From Hyphochytrium catenoides (lineage: Eukaryota > Sar > Hyphochytriomycetes > Hyphochytriales > Hyphochytriaceae), in contig FLMG01000639.1 of the NCBI GenBank assembly GCA_900088475.1, forward strand, positions 1 through 20,488: a DNA stretch of 20,488 nt, given 5' to 3'. Below are positions 1-8,833 of the stretch, piece by piece (position 1 is the stretch's first letter; each line of letters begins with the position of its first letter). The position numbers and the translations under genes are program-made. A model generated the notes under the pieces. The model was not told the DNA's origin, did not search any database, and saw nothing but the letters and a program-made list of their open reading frames with translations.

Positions 1-500
1 GAGTTCGTCAGCGTTCGCCGTAATTTCCAATTAACTTCCTTAAATTATGGAAATTAAAATTTCAAAATTGGAGTTAAAATTAAATAATTGCCCACCCCTG
101 CTTACTATTCGCTCTGTCAAAGGGACAAGAGAAGTTGAAGAAAAAAGATCCGGTAGGTAAAAGAATGGGCCAGACTTAAAGGGCGGACTAGACTGTTCAC
201 AGCCCGGATTTGGAAAGGTTGACACTAACCGTGGGCGCCTTTCTGTTTCTGCAAGCCTCAAAATTTCTCAGCTGCGATTGGTCAGTTTTAGCTGACTAGT
301 ACTTCCTTATTCCGGAGTATGTACTTTCCCGAGTTCTATCACAAGTGACTGGAAGAAACCCCTTGAGACTTTTTAATTATTCTTAGGCTGTCGACTTTTC
401 CATTGCCTAAGGATTTCCGTGAGATTACAGTCTGTTCTTCCAAAAAGCGCTTTCTTTATCGCTCTCATTGCTATGAGTCAGAAGTCAGAACAGAAACAGC
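1..500. other. Intergenic, no gene recognised
   Basis: I see no convincing coding region, RNA gene or repeat here. The first 100 bases are AT-rich; the rest is of mixed composition. Short open frames occur on the minus strand but lack any recognisable domain and have hydrophobic or low-complexity translations typical of non-coding DNA. Confidence 0.5.
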
Positions 501-800
501 GGCGGAAGGGAAATGAGCTTGTTGTAGAAAGAGGAGGATAGTTCTAGAGGTCCAGACATCAGGAGAAAACGAGAGACAGCAAAGGAGGACAGAGAGGAAA
601 GGGAGAGAAGGGAGAAAAAAAAAAACAAAGAATCGAGATGTGAGAAGGTAAAGACTTCTATGGACCGAATGACTGAACAAACGATAGACCTAATATTATT
701 ATTACCAGGAGGTGTGAGTGAGAGCAAGAAGCAAGAAAGCAAAAAGGGAGAAAAGACAGGGAGAGACGGTTGGAAGAGAGAAAAAGAGACGTGAAGAGAA
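500..800. repeat. Purine-rich low-complexity tract
   Basis: The plus strand is strongly enriched in G and A (GAGA, GGAGA, AAAGA words, with an A-run near 617-628). Any open frame across it is an artefact of this composition, rich in Lys, Arg and Glu on the plus strand and in Ser, Leu and Phe on the minus strand. It lies directly upstream of the retroelement fragment at 838-1155 and may be a decayed part of that element or a separate simple repeat. Confidence 0.6.
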
Positions 801-837
801 AACAGCAAGGTACAGTAGTTCTGTCGCTCGTATTGGC

Positions 838-1155
838 CATGCCGCTAAGCTCGCTCGTTATGCGGATGGCTGTGCTGCAGCAGGATATGACTTTGTTTCG
901 CTTGTATGGGAAACGTTTGGTGGTGCAACGGAGGAAGTCCATAGCACTCTACGTCACTGGATCCGGGCGATACATGATAGATGTGGAGGGGGAGTTTCTT
1001 TGTCTTCCCTTTTCAATTCTATCTATGGCAGAATATCTGTTCATATCCAGCGGTCCAATGCGCAGATGGTCTCTGCACGTCTTCCTCTCCCACGAGCCCT
1101 CCAGGAAGTAATCCTGCAGCAGGTTCCTGGAGCAGTCCTTGGCGGGTTGGTTTAG
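838..1155 (+). pseudogene. Non-LTR retrotransposon ORF2 C-terminal fragment
   Basis: An open frame carries a block beginning with KLARYADGCAAAG and continuing into FVSLVWETFGGAT, then a helical stretch (STLRHWIRAI) and IYGRISVHIQRSNAQ before the stop near 1155. The K..KY..C...G..F..LV.ETFGG pattern followed by a 'R.SV..QR.NA' block is what I associate with the extreme C-terminus of the reverse-transcriptase polyprotein of non-LTR elements in protists and algae, downstream of the RT domain. No RT catalytic motif lies upstream; the sequence becomes purine-rich instead, so this is a 5'-truncated relic. It belongs to a different lineage from the VWESFGGAM copies further right. The following ~100 bases and the repeat at 1252-1387 look like its 3' UTR. 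Family assignment is by motif memory, not by a search. Confidence 0.6.
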
Positions 1156-1251
1156 GGGAGAGTAGTAGTTGTAGTAGGTCTCTCCTAGGAGTAGTAAGCA
1201 GTAAGTAAGTAGATTATAGTTCCAGATAGCTAGTTAGTTACTGTTTTTCAT

Positions 1252-1387
1252 TTTCCCTCAGTGGGTTCTTCTATACTGTTCTCTTCTAAAGTCAGCAATA
1301 AAGTAGTTCTTCGTAAACTCCTCTTCCTTCTGAGTAGTAGACCTAGCATATCATTCATTGTTCATTACGTAGTTACCTTATAAAAAT
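1252..1387 (+). repeat. Retroelement 3' terminal repeat, copy 1
   Basis: This ~136-bp stretch, from TTTCCCTCAGTGGG to TTACCTTATAAAAAT, recurs at 2692-2828 with scattered substitutions and 3-nt indels. It contains AATAAA at 1297-1302. It lies after the ORF2 C-terminal fragment and is best read as the 3' end of that retroelement. It does not begin with TG or end with CA, so an LTR is less likely. Confidence 0.8.
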
Positions 1388-2400
1388 GTGAAGACCGACC
1401 TCCGCGAATTCAACGACGAGAAGGTGGACCGATGCGAGGCCTACCTTGTCGTCATCGCTGCTCTTGGCGGTCCAGCCGCCTCAACTCCGTCGCCAGTGAG
1501 GATGGTCTCCTCTCTGCCGCCGCCACAAACGCCTTCCAGCGATTCTCCCTCTCCCCCTTCTCCTGCCACCCCCAGGACCAATGTTTCCGGTAACGCTGAG
1601 AGATCACCCTCCGCCGTAGGCGACATCGCCTGGGTGGACGTCGTACGCAGCCGCAAGAAGCGGGCAGTTACTCCCACTCCTCCTATCGGCCCTGTTTCAG
1701 GCGCTGGGCGGTCCGCTAGCACGTCTTCTGTTCCAGCAGCCGGCACACGTTTGGTAAACGCAAAGCCTGATTGGTTCTCTTCTCTCTCCCCTGACAGCGC
1801 CTCCTCCTGCCTCTTGAGCAAGGCCGCCCGGCTCGCAAAGCCATCTCCTCTCTCTACATCTCTGGCCTTGGTTCCCACTTCCGTCCCCGTGAGCTCAAAG
1901 GTCTCCTGTCCCGCGCCGGCTGCCCTGGGGACTCCGGATCCATCATATGGATTTTCACGATCGGCAAGGACTGTGCCGAACTCTTCCTTTGGGAGGAGGA
2001 CTTGACCCCACTTCGTCAGGCCGTCACGAAATTGAAGCTGCCAGTGCTCTCCTCCCCGCTGGACCTGCCCTCCGCCTCCCCGACTGAAGCCCGTTCGTCC
2101 CTGGTTCGCCGCTACACGCGCCAAGCCACCCTTACTCGTCGTCCAAGCCTCCAGGGCTTCTTCCTCCGCCGAGTCCGAGAGCTCCAGGCCCCAGTCGAGC
2201 ACGATGCCCCTCCCGCCGGTTCGCCCAGTCCTTCCTCTCCTGCTCCTACTCGCTCTTCCGCGTTGCCTTCTTCTCTCTCTACTCCCCCGAAGCTTCCTCC
2301 TACCCAACTCGCTCAGTCTTCTTCTACTGCTTCCTTCCCCACCGCCCCTGCTCCTGCTTCGAACGACGCCGACCTTCCTAGCGCTCAGGCCGAATGTTAG
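1388..2400 (+). pseudogene. Retroelement ORF1 (gag-like, RRM-like domain), frameshifted
   Basis: The reading frame opens immediately at the 3' edge of the preceding repeat, without a 5' UTR or a clean ATG, suggesting a 5'-truncated copy. The first part (1388 to about 1845) is Pro/Ser-rich and includes GDIAWVDVVRSRKKR, the W.(D/E)VVR.R motif seen in ORF1 proteins of several non-LTR elements. At about 1846 the sensible frame changes by one. The new frame reads SLYISGLGSHFRPRELKGLL and continues through IFTIGKDCAELFLWEEDL and LRQAVTKLKLP, an alternating strand/helix pattern like the RRM-type nucleic-acid-binding domain of such proteins. It ends in a Pro/Ser-rich tail and a TAG at 2398-2400. The original frame stays open to 2005. 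The product would bind element RNA. The frame change could be decay, a sequencing error or programmed; decay is simplest. Confidence 0.6.
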
Positions 2401-2690
2401 GTGACCGCAGTTCCGAGACAGCCTCATCTGAACCGGGGCCTGCGCCTCCTTCGCTCTCCCTGCCTTCTGATCTCCTCTGTCCTCTCCCCAGTTGTAACCC
2501 TAACCCACCATCTTAGCCAGTCCAACGTTTTCCAGCACCTACAAAACGTTCATCGTTCTGAATCTTCTGACCCTGCTCTCCTGTCCTTCCTGTCTCAACA
2601 GGGCCGTCAATTCTGTCCGCGTGGTTGCGGGCATATCCTGACGTACAAGACTATTAGTCGGGCTCAAGAAAAGCGGGGTCACTTTGCCCG
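2394..2690 (+). pseudogene. Retroelement ORF2 N-terminus with zinc fingers, truncated
   Basis: An ATG at 2394 overlaps the ORF1 stop in the string ATGTTAG. The frame reads to LLCPLPSC and meets a TAG at 2514. One frame over, from about 2517, it continues as VFQHLQNVHRS, giving a C-x4-C...H-x4-H zinc-finger pattern, then SFLSQQGRQFCPRGCG with a second Cys pair. Such fingers sit at the N-terminus of the polyprotein in several non-LTR lineages. The sequence then jumps at about 2692 straight into the 3' terminal repeat, so the whole endonuclease/RT region is missing. This copy could not move itself. Confidence 0.55.
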
Positions 2691-2691
2691 C

Positions 2692-2828
2692 TTTCCCTCA
2701 GTGGGTTCTATACTGTTCTCGTTTAAAAAGTCAAAATAAAGTAGTTCTACGTAAATTCCTCTTCCTTCTTCTGAGTAGTAGACCTAGCATATCATTCATT
2801 GTTCATTCCGTAGTTACCTTATAAAAAT
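2692..2828 (+). repeat. Retroelement 3' terminal repeat, copy 2
   Basis: Second copy of the repeat at 1252-1387, with AATAAA at 2735-2740 and the same TTACCTTATAAAAAT end. The two copies bracket a ~1.3-kb ORF1/ORF2-start segment, so two related elements sit head-to-tail. Confidence 0.8.
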
Positions 2829-2889
2829 ATACATATGTACAAGTAATATGTACTGTAACAAGCCCAGTGTCTGCTTGTCATAGATGATC

Positions 2890-3060
2890 TTTTAGTTGTC
2901 GGCCCCCTTGTCACATTGTTATTGCCGAGGAGTTCAACTCTAAAATATTGCTTCCTTGTCCGGTGATGAAGGTGGAGGAGGGGACGGGACGTGTTGAAAA
3001 GTCCAGAACTGTATAGCTCTTTTCTCTTCTGCATTTTCTTCTTCTTCTTCTTTAAAAAAT
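2890..3060 (+). mobile_element. Retroelement 3' tail fragment (VWESFGGAM family)
   Basis: The stretch around 2915-2935 resembles the 'IIIAEEFN' tail seen at 7785-7810 in the better copy. It is followed at 2995-3020 by a box (AAAAGTCCAGAACTGTATAG) that recurs at 9364 and, more loosely, at about 3820, and then by a TTC-rich run at 3035-3052. Only the terminal part of the element is present, as expected for severe 5' truncation. Confidence 0.5.
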
Positions 3061-3639
3061 CACGGTTGTAGCTTGAGTAAGAACTGTATCAAAGGAAGAG
3101 TGATTTGTGGAGCCCTGATAAGTGGCCTTCTCTCTTACATCAAGGATTGATGGTCGTGCCACCATTAATCATAGTCATTATACAGTAGGGGCAGGCTAAA
3201 ACCAACTCTACTCGTCATCATTTATTATTAGGTAGTAGTAGCGCCGGGGTCTGCGGCCTCACCAGTGATTCTCTACTATTTTTGGCGGCCCGATAACCGC
3301 GAAGAGCGGTACTAACACAGATTGAAGTCATTATAGCAAGAGACAGGGAGAGCAAGAAAGGGAGGAGAGGGTTGTTTGCATTGGATATTGATAATAAGGT
3401 GACAAAGAGAGATTGACAAAAAAATAGCTCAACTGTGCCCAATCATCAAACACTGTATCCGCGTCTATGATGGAACAGGAGGGTAGAGCGCTAGGAAGTT
3501 GGCAGGTCTTCGGTTCAAAGAAATAAAGCATCGGTTGAGGAAGAAAAAAGCAGGTATGATAGGATGGTATCGATTGCTGATTGAATACATATGAATGATA
3601 AGGATATCTCATCATCATTGTCATTGGTCCCGGTGGCAA
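3061..3639. other. Intergenic, nothing recognised
   Basis: No open frame with a recognisable domain, no RNA gene and no clear repeat. A minus-strand open frame across 3331-3813 overlaps the relic at 3640-3910 in antisense and lacks domain character. Confidence 0.45.
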
Positions 3640-3910
3640 AGGCTCTGTCTCTTCATACCAGAGCCTCTTTCGTGATTCACGAAGAGAATGCGCTACCGAT
3701 TCTGAAGCGTATTCCTCTTCAGCAATCGGACGACCCTGCTCTTGCTTGTTTGGTCGAGAAGTTAAAACTTTGATAGTTCTTTCTTTCCCGATAATCATAG
3801 TGGAGGAGAGCATGTTGAATATTCCAGGACTTTGTAGCCATTGTCTTCTTCTTTTTCTCTTCTTCCTCCTCCTCTTGTTCTTCCCCTTCTTCTTCTTTTT
3901 ACTTCTGTTA
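3640..3910 (+). mobile_element. Retroelement 3' fragment (VWESFGGAM family)
   Basis: The frame from about 3640 reads LSLHTRASFVIHEENALPIL, then KRIPLQ and a D-P-A-L-A-C-L stretch. This matches the segment downstream of the VWESFGGAM block in the other copies (for example FAIHGENALQIL-like near 7630 and CLA near 8265). A stop follows at about 3772. Then comes a CCAGGACTTTGTAG box (about 3823) shared with the copy at 9370, and a CTT/TTC-rich tract at 3840-3905. It is a dead, 5'-truncated copy. Confidence 0.6.
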
Positions 3911-4805
3911 CTGCTTTGTATAAATAGTCTTTTTCCTATAGCAGTAGTTAACGTTATATGAAATAATGGAGAGAACGACAGCCGAGAGTGACTGCCAAAA
4001 AAGAAAAATGAGAGACTTCAGGAGTCCATCAGATGATGTCGCAGCAAAGAGCAGGAACGTAAGCTAAGAGTAAGCATTGGAAAGCAGCCTCACTCTCCCT
4101 ACTAGCCTATGCCAGACAATTAGCATCAATAACATTCTTCCTTTATCTCGAATCATCAAAGAAGGTGCTCATTCTTATTATCAGAGAAGGAATGACGACA
4201 CCGTGGCTGGTTCTACTGCAGCGGTAAGATCTACAAGACCTTGACATCATGCCACGATTGCAGATGCCATGCGACTAATCATATCCAAGCGGCTAATGAG
4301 GATGATGTAACGTTTTTTTTTGTATCTCCTATCATCGCTTGTCAGTACAGTTGCAACAGCATACAAAACTTCACCAAATTGTAAGCACGAGGCTGAAGCA
4401 GCAGTCCATCGCCTCATTTTGAATCTTGTTCTGGGGTCTACCTTGCGGCCCGCTGCATACGAACACCGCTTCATATCTAACTTATGGTTCCACGGCTTGT
4501 GTTCCATTCCTTCTTTTCCATTTTTATTAGCATGATGAAAGAGCAAGCGCTATAGGAAGGAGTTAGGCGTGTCACGTGCTGCTGCACTTACTTTGCCTTA
4601 TATAAGTGTGGGGACCTCCTTGACTACTGCTTTCAGTACGAAATTCTTTCTTGGTCGCCTTCGACCCTGGACAGCCCGAACTGCTCCCATTGCTCGATAT
4701 CTCACCCATTGCTACTATTCCCATGCTATTCCCATAGCTCGATATCTACTGATTAATCATTACGTTAGGAGGCACGCAGGACCCCTAACTACTGACCCAG
4801 CTCGT
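3911..4805. other. Intergenic; one short internal duplication
   Basis: No supported gene. An A/T-rich word CTTATATAAG occurs near 4598 but no coding start is convincingly placed for it. The word CCCAT(T/A)GCTCGATATCT occurs twice, at 4686-4702 and 4731-4747. Open frames on both strands in 4247-4826 start at non-ATG codons and show no domain. Confidence 0.4.
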
Positions 4806-5744
4806 TTATCTGCTCCCGCTGCTTGATTGCCGGGCTGCCTTCTTTATCCTATCGTAGAGGCTAGACACATATAGTCTGTTGACGAAGTTTGCTGCGAAGG
4901 CCGGCAAGTCTACCATGTCAGCATAGTTTATGACTCGTACGACTGACATATTACTGTCCTCAGGTGATGGCTGGACGTCGACGACGAACGTGTTTAGGGC
5001 ACGGACAAATTTTCCAGGTGTACATTCGGACTTCTCTGTCATTGGAAAGACAGTCTCAGCGTACTTGCTAGCCCCTGCACATTTTTCGTGCTGCACTGAT
5101 TTGGAGGCGAAAATCCTGGTTGTTCCATCAATGGCATTAAGAACCACAAATTCCCTCTCCTTAGCAAAAGGAAGCAAAGGTATTTTGGCGGTAGTCCGTG
5201 CTAGTTCAAGCCGTTTGGTGGTGGTTGCTTTGCTTTCTTCGCTTGATCTTGTCCTCCATCCGATTGTTGAAAAGGTGTGAAGAGGCGGCTTGGAAAAGTC
5301 AGACTCTTTGCTGAAAGGATCAATGATGGCGTGGCCTTCCGGAGATACGAGCAGATCAAAAAGCTGCTGAGCGGCCATGGAAATAGTCCCTTGTCCTCGT
5401 GTTACCATCACATTTGCATTCTGGAATGTGCCGCTTACTCTCTTCTCTTCGGTAATGAGGTCGTTCGAGCGGTCCAGCGTCTTCCACCCGGAAGTTGCAG
5501 GAGAGTCCCACATTCGGAAAGCCTCGGAGATCATGCGGTCGGCGAACGCCGTTGCATTGTCCTCAGTGATTAATTCCTCTCCAATCACGTTCTCCCTCGA
5601 CTCGACAGCTGATGTTGATCTCAGCTTTAACCCTGCGTCGGCAGTAAGTATTGAGGATGACGAAACCTCATTATTCAGCAAGCTCAAGATGAGAGCGACA
5701 GAGGTAACTGCCTGACGCAGGATACTACTTGAGGTTTTGGCCAT
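4806..5744 (-). CDS. START-domain lipid-binding protein with signal-like N-terminus
   Basis: A single uninterrupted frame encodes 312 aa. I place the start at the ATG whose complement is 5742-5744, because its context (GCAACCATGGCC) is a near-ideal Kozak site; the frame extends upstream only through a non-ATG codon. Residues 1-25 (basic start, then AVTSVALILSLL) look like a signal peptide or anchor. From about residue 105 to 300 the protein reads like a START/SRPBCC domain: an early helix with LFDLLVSPEGHAIIDPF, strands including KEREFVVLNAIDGTTRIFAS (195-214), RVINYADMVDLPAF (270-283), and a long C-terminal helix (FVNRLYVSSLYDRIKK). START domains hold a lipid in a hydrophobic pocket for transfer or sensing. 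The ligand cannot be read from the sequence, and the signal-like start suggests entry to the secretory route. It appears intronless, unlike the genes at the right end. It ends in a Ser/Arg tail and TAA. Fold call is from the pattern only. Confidence 0.7.
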   Translation of the reverse strand: MAKTSSSILRQAVTSVALILSLLNNEVSSSSILTADAGLKLRSTSAVESRENVIGEELITEDNATAFADRMISEAFRMWDSPATSGWKTLDRSNDLITEEKRVSGTFQNANVMVTRGQGTISMAAQQLFDLLVSPEGHAIIDPFSKESDFSKPPLHTFSTIGWRTRSSEESKATTTKRLELARTTAKIPLLPFAKEREFVVLNAIDGTTRIFASKSVQHEKCAGASKYAETVFPMTEKSECTPGKFVRALNTFVVDVQPSPEDSNMSVVRVINYADMVDLPAFAANFVNRLYVSSLYDRIKKAARQSSSGSR

Positions 5745-7179
5745 GGTTGCTACGTTAGTCGAGAAGAGCTGAACGTGTCCTGTTGTAGGAGGCGGCAGCT
5801 TTAGAAATGAAAGTGGTTCGCGGTATCGCAATCAGAACACGACGCGTCTCAATATTGACCGAAGAAATGATGATGATTACCTTGTGAAGTAAACAGCAGT
5901 AACGAGCATCAGCAACTTATTTACTTCAGCCACGCGCTAGCGACTTTCTGCCATGCACTACTACGAGTCGGTTCGAGAAGGGAAGAGAAATATCCTACCC
6001 GGTTCATAATTGGTGCAATAATTGGAGAAGGATTCGCGCATGTTTGAGCGAAATTAGGCGCTAAAGACCGAGAGGATGTGGTCTACGACAAGATGGCCCC
6101 GCCCTATCATTCCTACCGCGATTCATCCCTGTAGAGCCGAGGTCCATCCCTGTGGAACTATTCTTCGAATTACGACATCCGTGTCTTCATCTCATAAAAT
6201 TATCCATGTACTCACCACTGATATATCTCCCACCGCACCACTATCGTGATGCAGCACGAGTTCCGATTGAAGAAATAATAACAGTAGAAGTGCTCCAGCA
6301 GCAGTTCGTATCTGGTAGGACGGGAGCAACTGTATGACTGTATGCACTTACAAACTGAACAGGGTGTGATTCCTTATCAGCTCATCAGGAAAGCAGCAAG
6401 TCTTAATTATTCAAGCCAAGCTATACATGTAGAACTACTGGTTGGTTTGCAAAAGCAGGTCCTACTCTAGATGGCAGAACCACCGTCCTAAGAATAGTTG
6501 GTTGCTTAGTTCTTAGTTGAATGGAGTAGTGCAACTGCTTTCCTGCTTGTTGTTGGTGACACCACGCGTTGCCTTGTCCAATGTCGAAGCTAAGTTTCCT
6601 TTATATTAGAGTGGTCATGTGGTTCCTCCCTCTCCACCATATCAAATACCACTTTGCTTCGTACCTCTCGAGCTGGTTCTATTACAGTGTAGCTTGGAGG
6701 GCTTATTATGATGTTCTGGTCTTTATTGTTATAAAATAATCCCCTTGGGTCATCAACAGCAGCAATTGCTGACCTGGTGTTCGACAGAGGACGAAGAATA
6801 GAGCCGGTTCTTCTGAGATTCTTTTTACAACTGGAACTGCTGCTCAAATGAGTTAATTAACATGTTGCGTTCGCATGACCCGGCACCGTCATGCAGGGAC
6901 TGGTGAACCCCAAAGATGATCGCTTCTTTTCTCTTTCTGTGTCCTTTCTGACTCTCCAGGTCTCTTTGGCTCTCACTCTGCTATGGGATCAAAGGAATCC
7001 TGCGCTTGGCCGCGACGGGGAGTGAGTAATGAGAGAGAACATACTTGGCGAGGTGGTAATAGAAAATAGTTCTATTGATTGAGTACTGAAGAGTGACTAT
7101 AGTTTTGTTCCCAGGAGAACAAGAGATGAGAATAGAATGTGCTACCCAGAACTATACTATTTTTTCTCATTTTTAACTT
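5745..7179. other. Intergenic, upstream of START gene; no gene supported
   Basis: The first few hundred bases should hold the START gene promoter, but no clear TATA element is visible. Open frames occur at 6152-6337 (plus, GTG start) and 6590-6847 (minus, TTG start; Ser-rich start, later EPAREVRSKVVFDMVEREEP). The latter looks somewhat protein-like, but it is short, has no ATG start, and no flanking splice sites that I could justify, so I do not call it a gene. Confidence 0.4.
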
Positions 7180-7975
7180 ATGGCTTCTTCTTCTACTATA
7201 ACCAATCTCAAAGTCTCGTCACCTCCTTCCGCGCTTCAATCAGAAGCCTGGAGATTTGTTGGTTCTTCGTGGATTTTCTCATCTTCCTATCATCAGTACT
7301 CGGCCTTTGAGGTGTCCGTCACGGATTCGCTGCAATCCAGAACCCTTCCCTATGCAGCAGAAGTCCATGCCGGCTATCAAGGTCGTTGGTCTGAGATAGC
7401 GAAGGTGAGAAGGAAGTTCGGGGGTCTCTGCCAGCAGGCTGTGGGGGGGCTACAGGGTGCAGGTTTGTGCCACTCGTTTGAGAGTCCTTTGGTGGTGCTA
7501 TGTCGCATGTCCTAGACTCTGTGCAACAGCTAGTCAAGCTTCAGTGTGATCGTGCCGCTCTTGAGGCTTCCCGCCGTTGGTCATTGATATCATCGGTTAA
7601 CAGAGATTCTGAGAATCCATACCAGAATCTCTTTCGCCATCCATGGTGAAGAGAATGCACTTCAGATTCTGAGGCGTATTTCTGTTCATCATTTGGAGCT
7701 CGTCCTAGCTTGCATGATTGAGCGCGATGATGAGGATGGCCTCGGCGCGACGTCCCTTTCTACTTCTCCTCCTCCGTCTCCTATCATTATTGCGGAAGAG
7801 TTCAACCATGATTCTTCTTCCTTTTCCAAAATTGATGGCGAGGGTGGCGGAGGAGGAAACGCGTTGTCGTTTCTCCTTTGTTCTTGTCCTCCTCCTCCTT
7901 CTTCGTCTCCTTCTTCTTCTTCTTCTTCTCCTCCTTCTTGTCTTCTTCTTGTTCTTTTTCTTTTTCCTACTAATT
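7180..7975 (+). pseudogene. Retroelement polyprotein C-terminus, best copy (A)
   Basis: From an ATG at 7180, the frame carries FEVSVTDSLQSRTLPYAAEV and then RWSEIAKVRRKFGGLCQQAVG. A single frame change leads to a block equivalent to VPLV-ESFGGAM near 7470-7505, then LDSVQQLVKLQCDRAALEAS (7512-7570). After more frame changes come the LELVLACMIE segment (7693 on) and the acidic IIIAEEFNHDSSSF peptide (7783-7830). It ends in a (CTT/TTC)n tract at 7875-7965. The D/E-V-(T/S)-V...E..K..K...C...G..F.PLV.ESFGG order fits the C-terminal domain of non-LTR polyproteins, possibly a restriction-like endonuclease region. Several frame breaks make it non-functional. The segment 7318-7810 recurs at 8834-9330. 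Confidence 0.65.
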
Positions 7976-8025
7976 AGTAATAATAGTAACTTTTCTTTAT
8001 AAGATAAACTAAGAAGGACTCAAAG

Positions 8026-8590
8026 AAAAAGTAAAAGATGAAGAAGAAAGAGGAGAAGAAGAAGAAGAAAAAAAGAAGAGGAAGCGAAGCAGAAACAAAG
8101 AAAGCTAAAACGCCTTGGTCCCGTCCTCAGCTCAAGCTCCTCCATGCTCATCATCAGTAAAGGAAGAATCATAGTTGATCTCCTCAGTGATATATAGGGG
8201 AGAAAAAGGAGGAGGAGGTGAATTACCAACCTTAACCTCGTCGTCATCAAAATCAACCGCCGCGAGGCAAGCAAGAGAAAGGTCCAGCTGTTCAAGAGGA
8301 GTACACTTCAATATCTGGAAGCGCAGTTTCCTCATGAATCACCATAGAGATTCTCGTGTGAAGGCGCAATAAAACCTTGGCCTAACCGTAAGCAGGACCA
8401 TTGACCAAGATGCAGAGAAGCATCAAGAGCAGAGCGGTCATCACACTGAAGCTTCACCAGATAGATGCCTTACACAATCTATGACGCCCGGCATAGTTCC
8501 CCCAAACGACTTCCAAACTAGAGGGACAAATTGCAGCCCTACAGCCTTACAAGCAACAAGGTGCCTCACCCTTCTTCAACTTCGCTAATC
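8026..8590 (-). pseudogene. Retroelement C-terminal fragment (copy C)
   Basis: Read on the minus strand from 8590, it shows the CRAVGLQFVPLVW-SFGG block (about 8560-8490), a CDRSALDAS-like block (about 8445-8425), an HEE-ALPDIEV segment, LDLSLACLAAVDFDDDEV (about 8280-8230), PPPPFSPLYITEEINYDSSF (about 8220-8160) and TDDEHGGA, with a stop at about 8132. A polypyrimidine tract follows (plus-strand GAAGAA at 8040-8095), ending with TTCATCTTTTACTTTTT (plus 8026-8043). It lies tail-to-tail with copy A. Frame changes in the first half show that it is dead. Confidence 0.65.
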
Positions 8591-8833
8591 TTTATATGGA
8601 AAATCTCCTGTGTGTCGTCAGCCGGCTGACGTCCTTGCTGCTTTGCTCTTCTTTTCTTCTTGGCCTGATATAGTTTTTCCTTCTTTCTCTTTTTAGTCTT
8701 CGTGGTACATATTTGCATGTTTTCGTGTTCTTCGAACAAACCAACTAAACACTCTGTACTACTCTTTGGGTACTAAAGGCCACGTCAACTGTAGAAAAAA
8801 GATATTATTTCCAAATTCAATAGAAAAGAGTCC

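Noticed and set aside
1441-2427. 328-codon minus-strand ORF
   Set aside because: It is antisense to the retroelement ORF1, and Arg/Gly-rich because the plus strand is Pro/Ser-rich. The plus strand carries the recognisable WVDVVR motif and RRM-like domain.
2493-2505. Telomere-like string AACCCTAACCC
   Set aside because: A single unit and a half inside the retroelement coding region, with no array.
1252-2828. LTR retrotransposon with short LTRs
   Set aside because: The repeats lack TG...CA ends, no primer-binding site or protease/integrase is present, and the enclosed ORF1 and zinc-finger ORF2 start are of non-LTR type.
4569-4826. 85-codon plus-strand ORF near a TATATAAG word
   Set aside because: It starts at GTG, has no domain, and overlaps the 3' end of the START gene in antisense.
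5745-5831. 29-residue upstream extension of the START protein
   Set aside because: It begins at a TTG, not an ATG. The internal ATG at 5744 has a near-ideal Kozak context and is followed directly by a signal-like segment.
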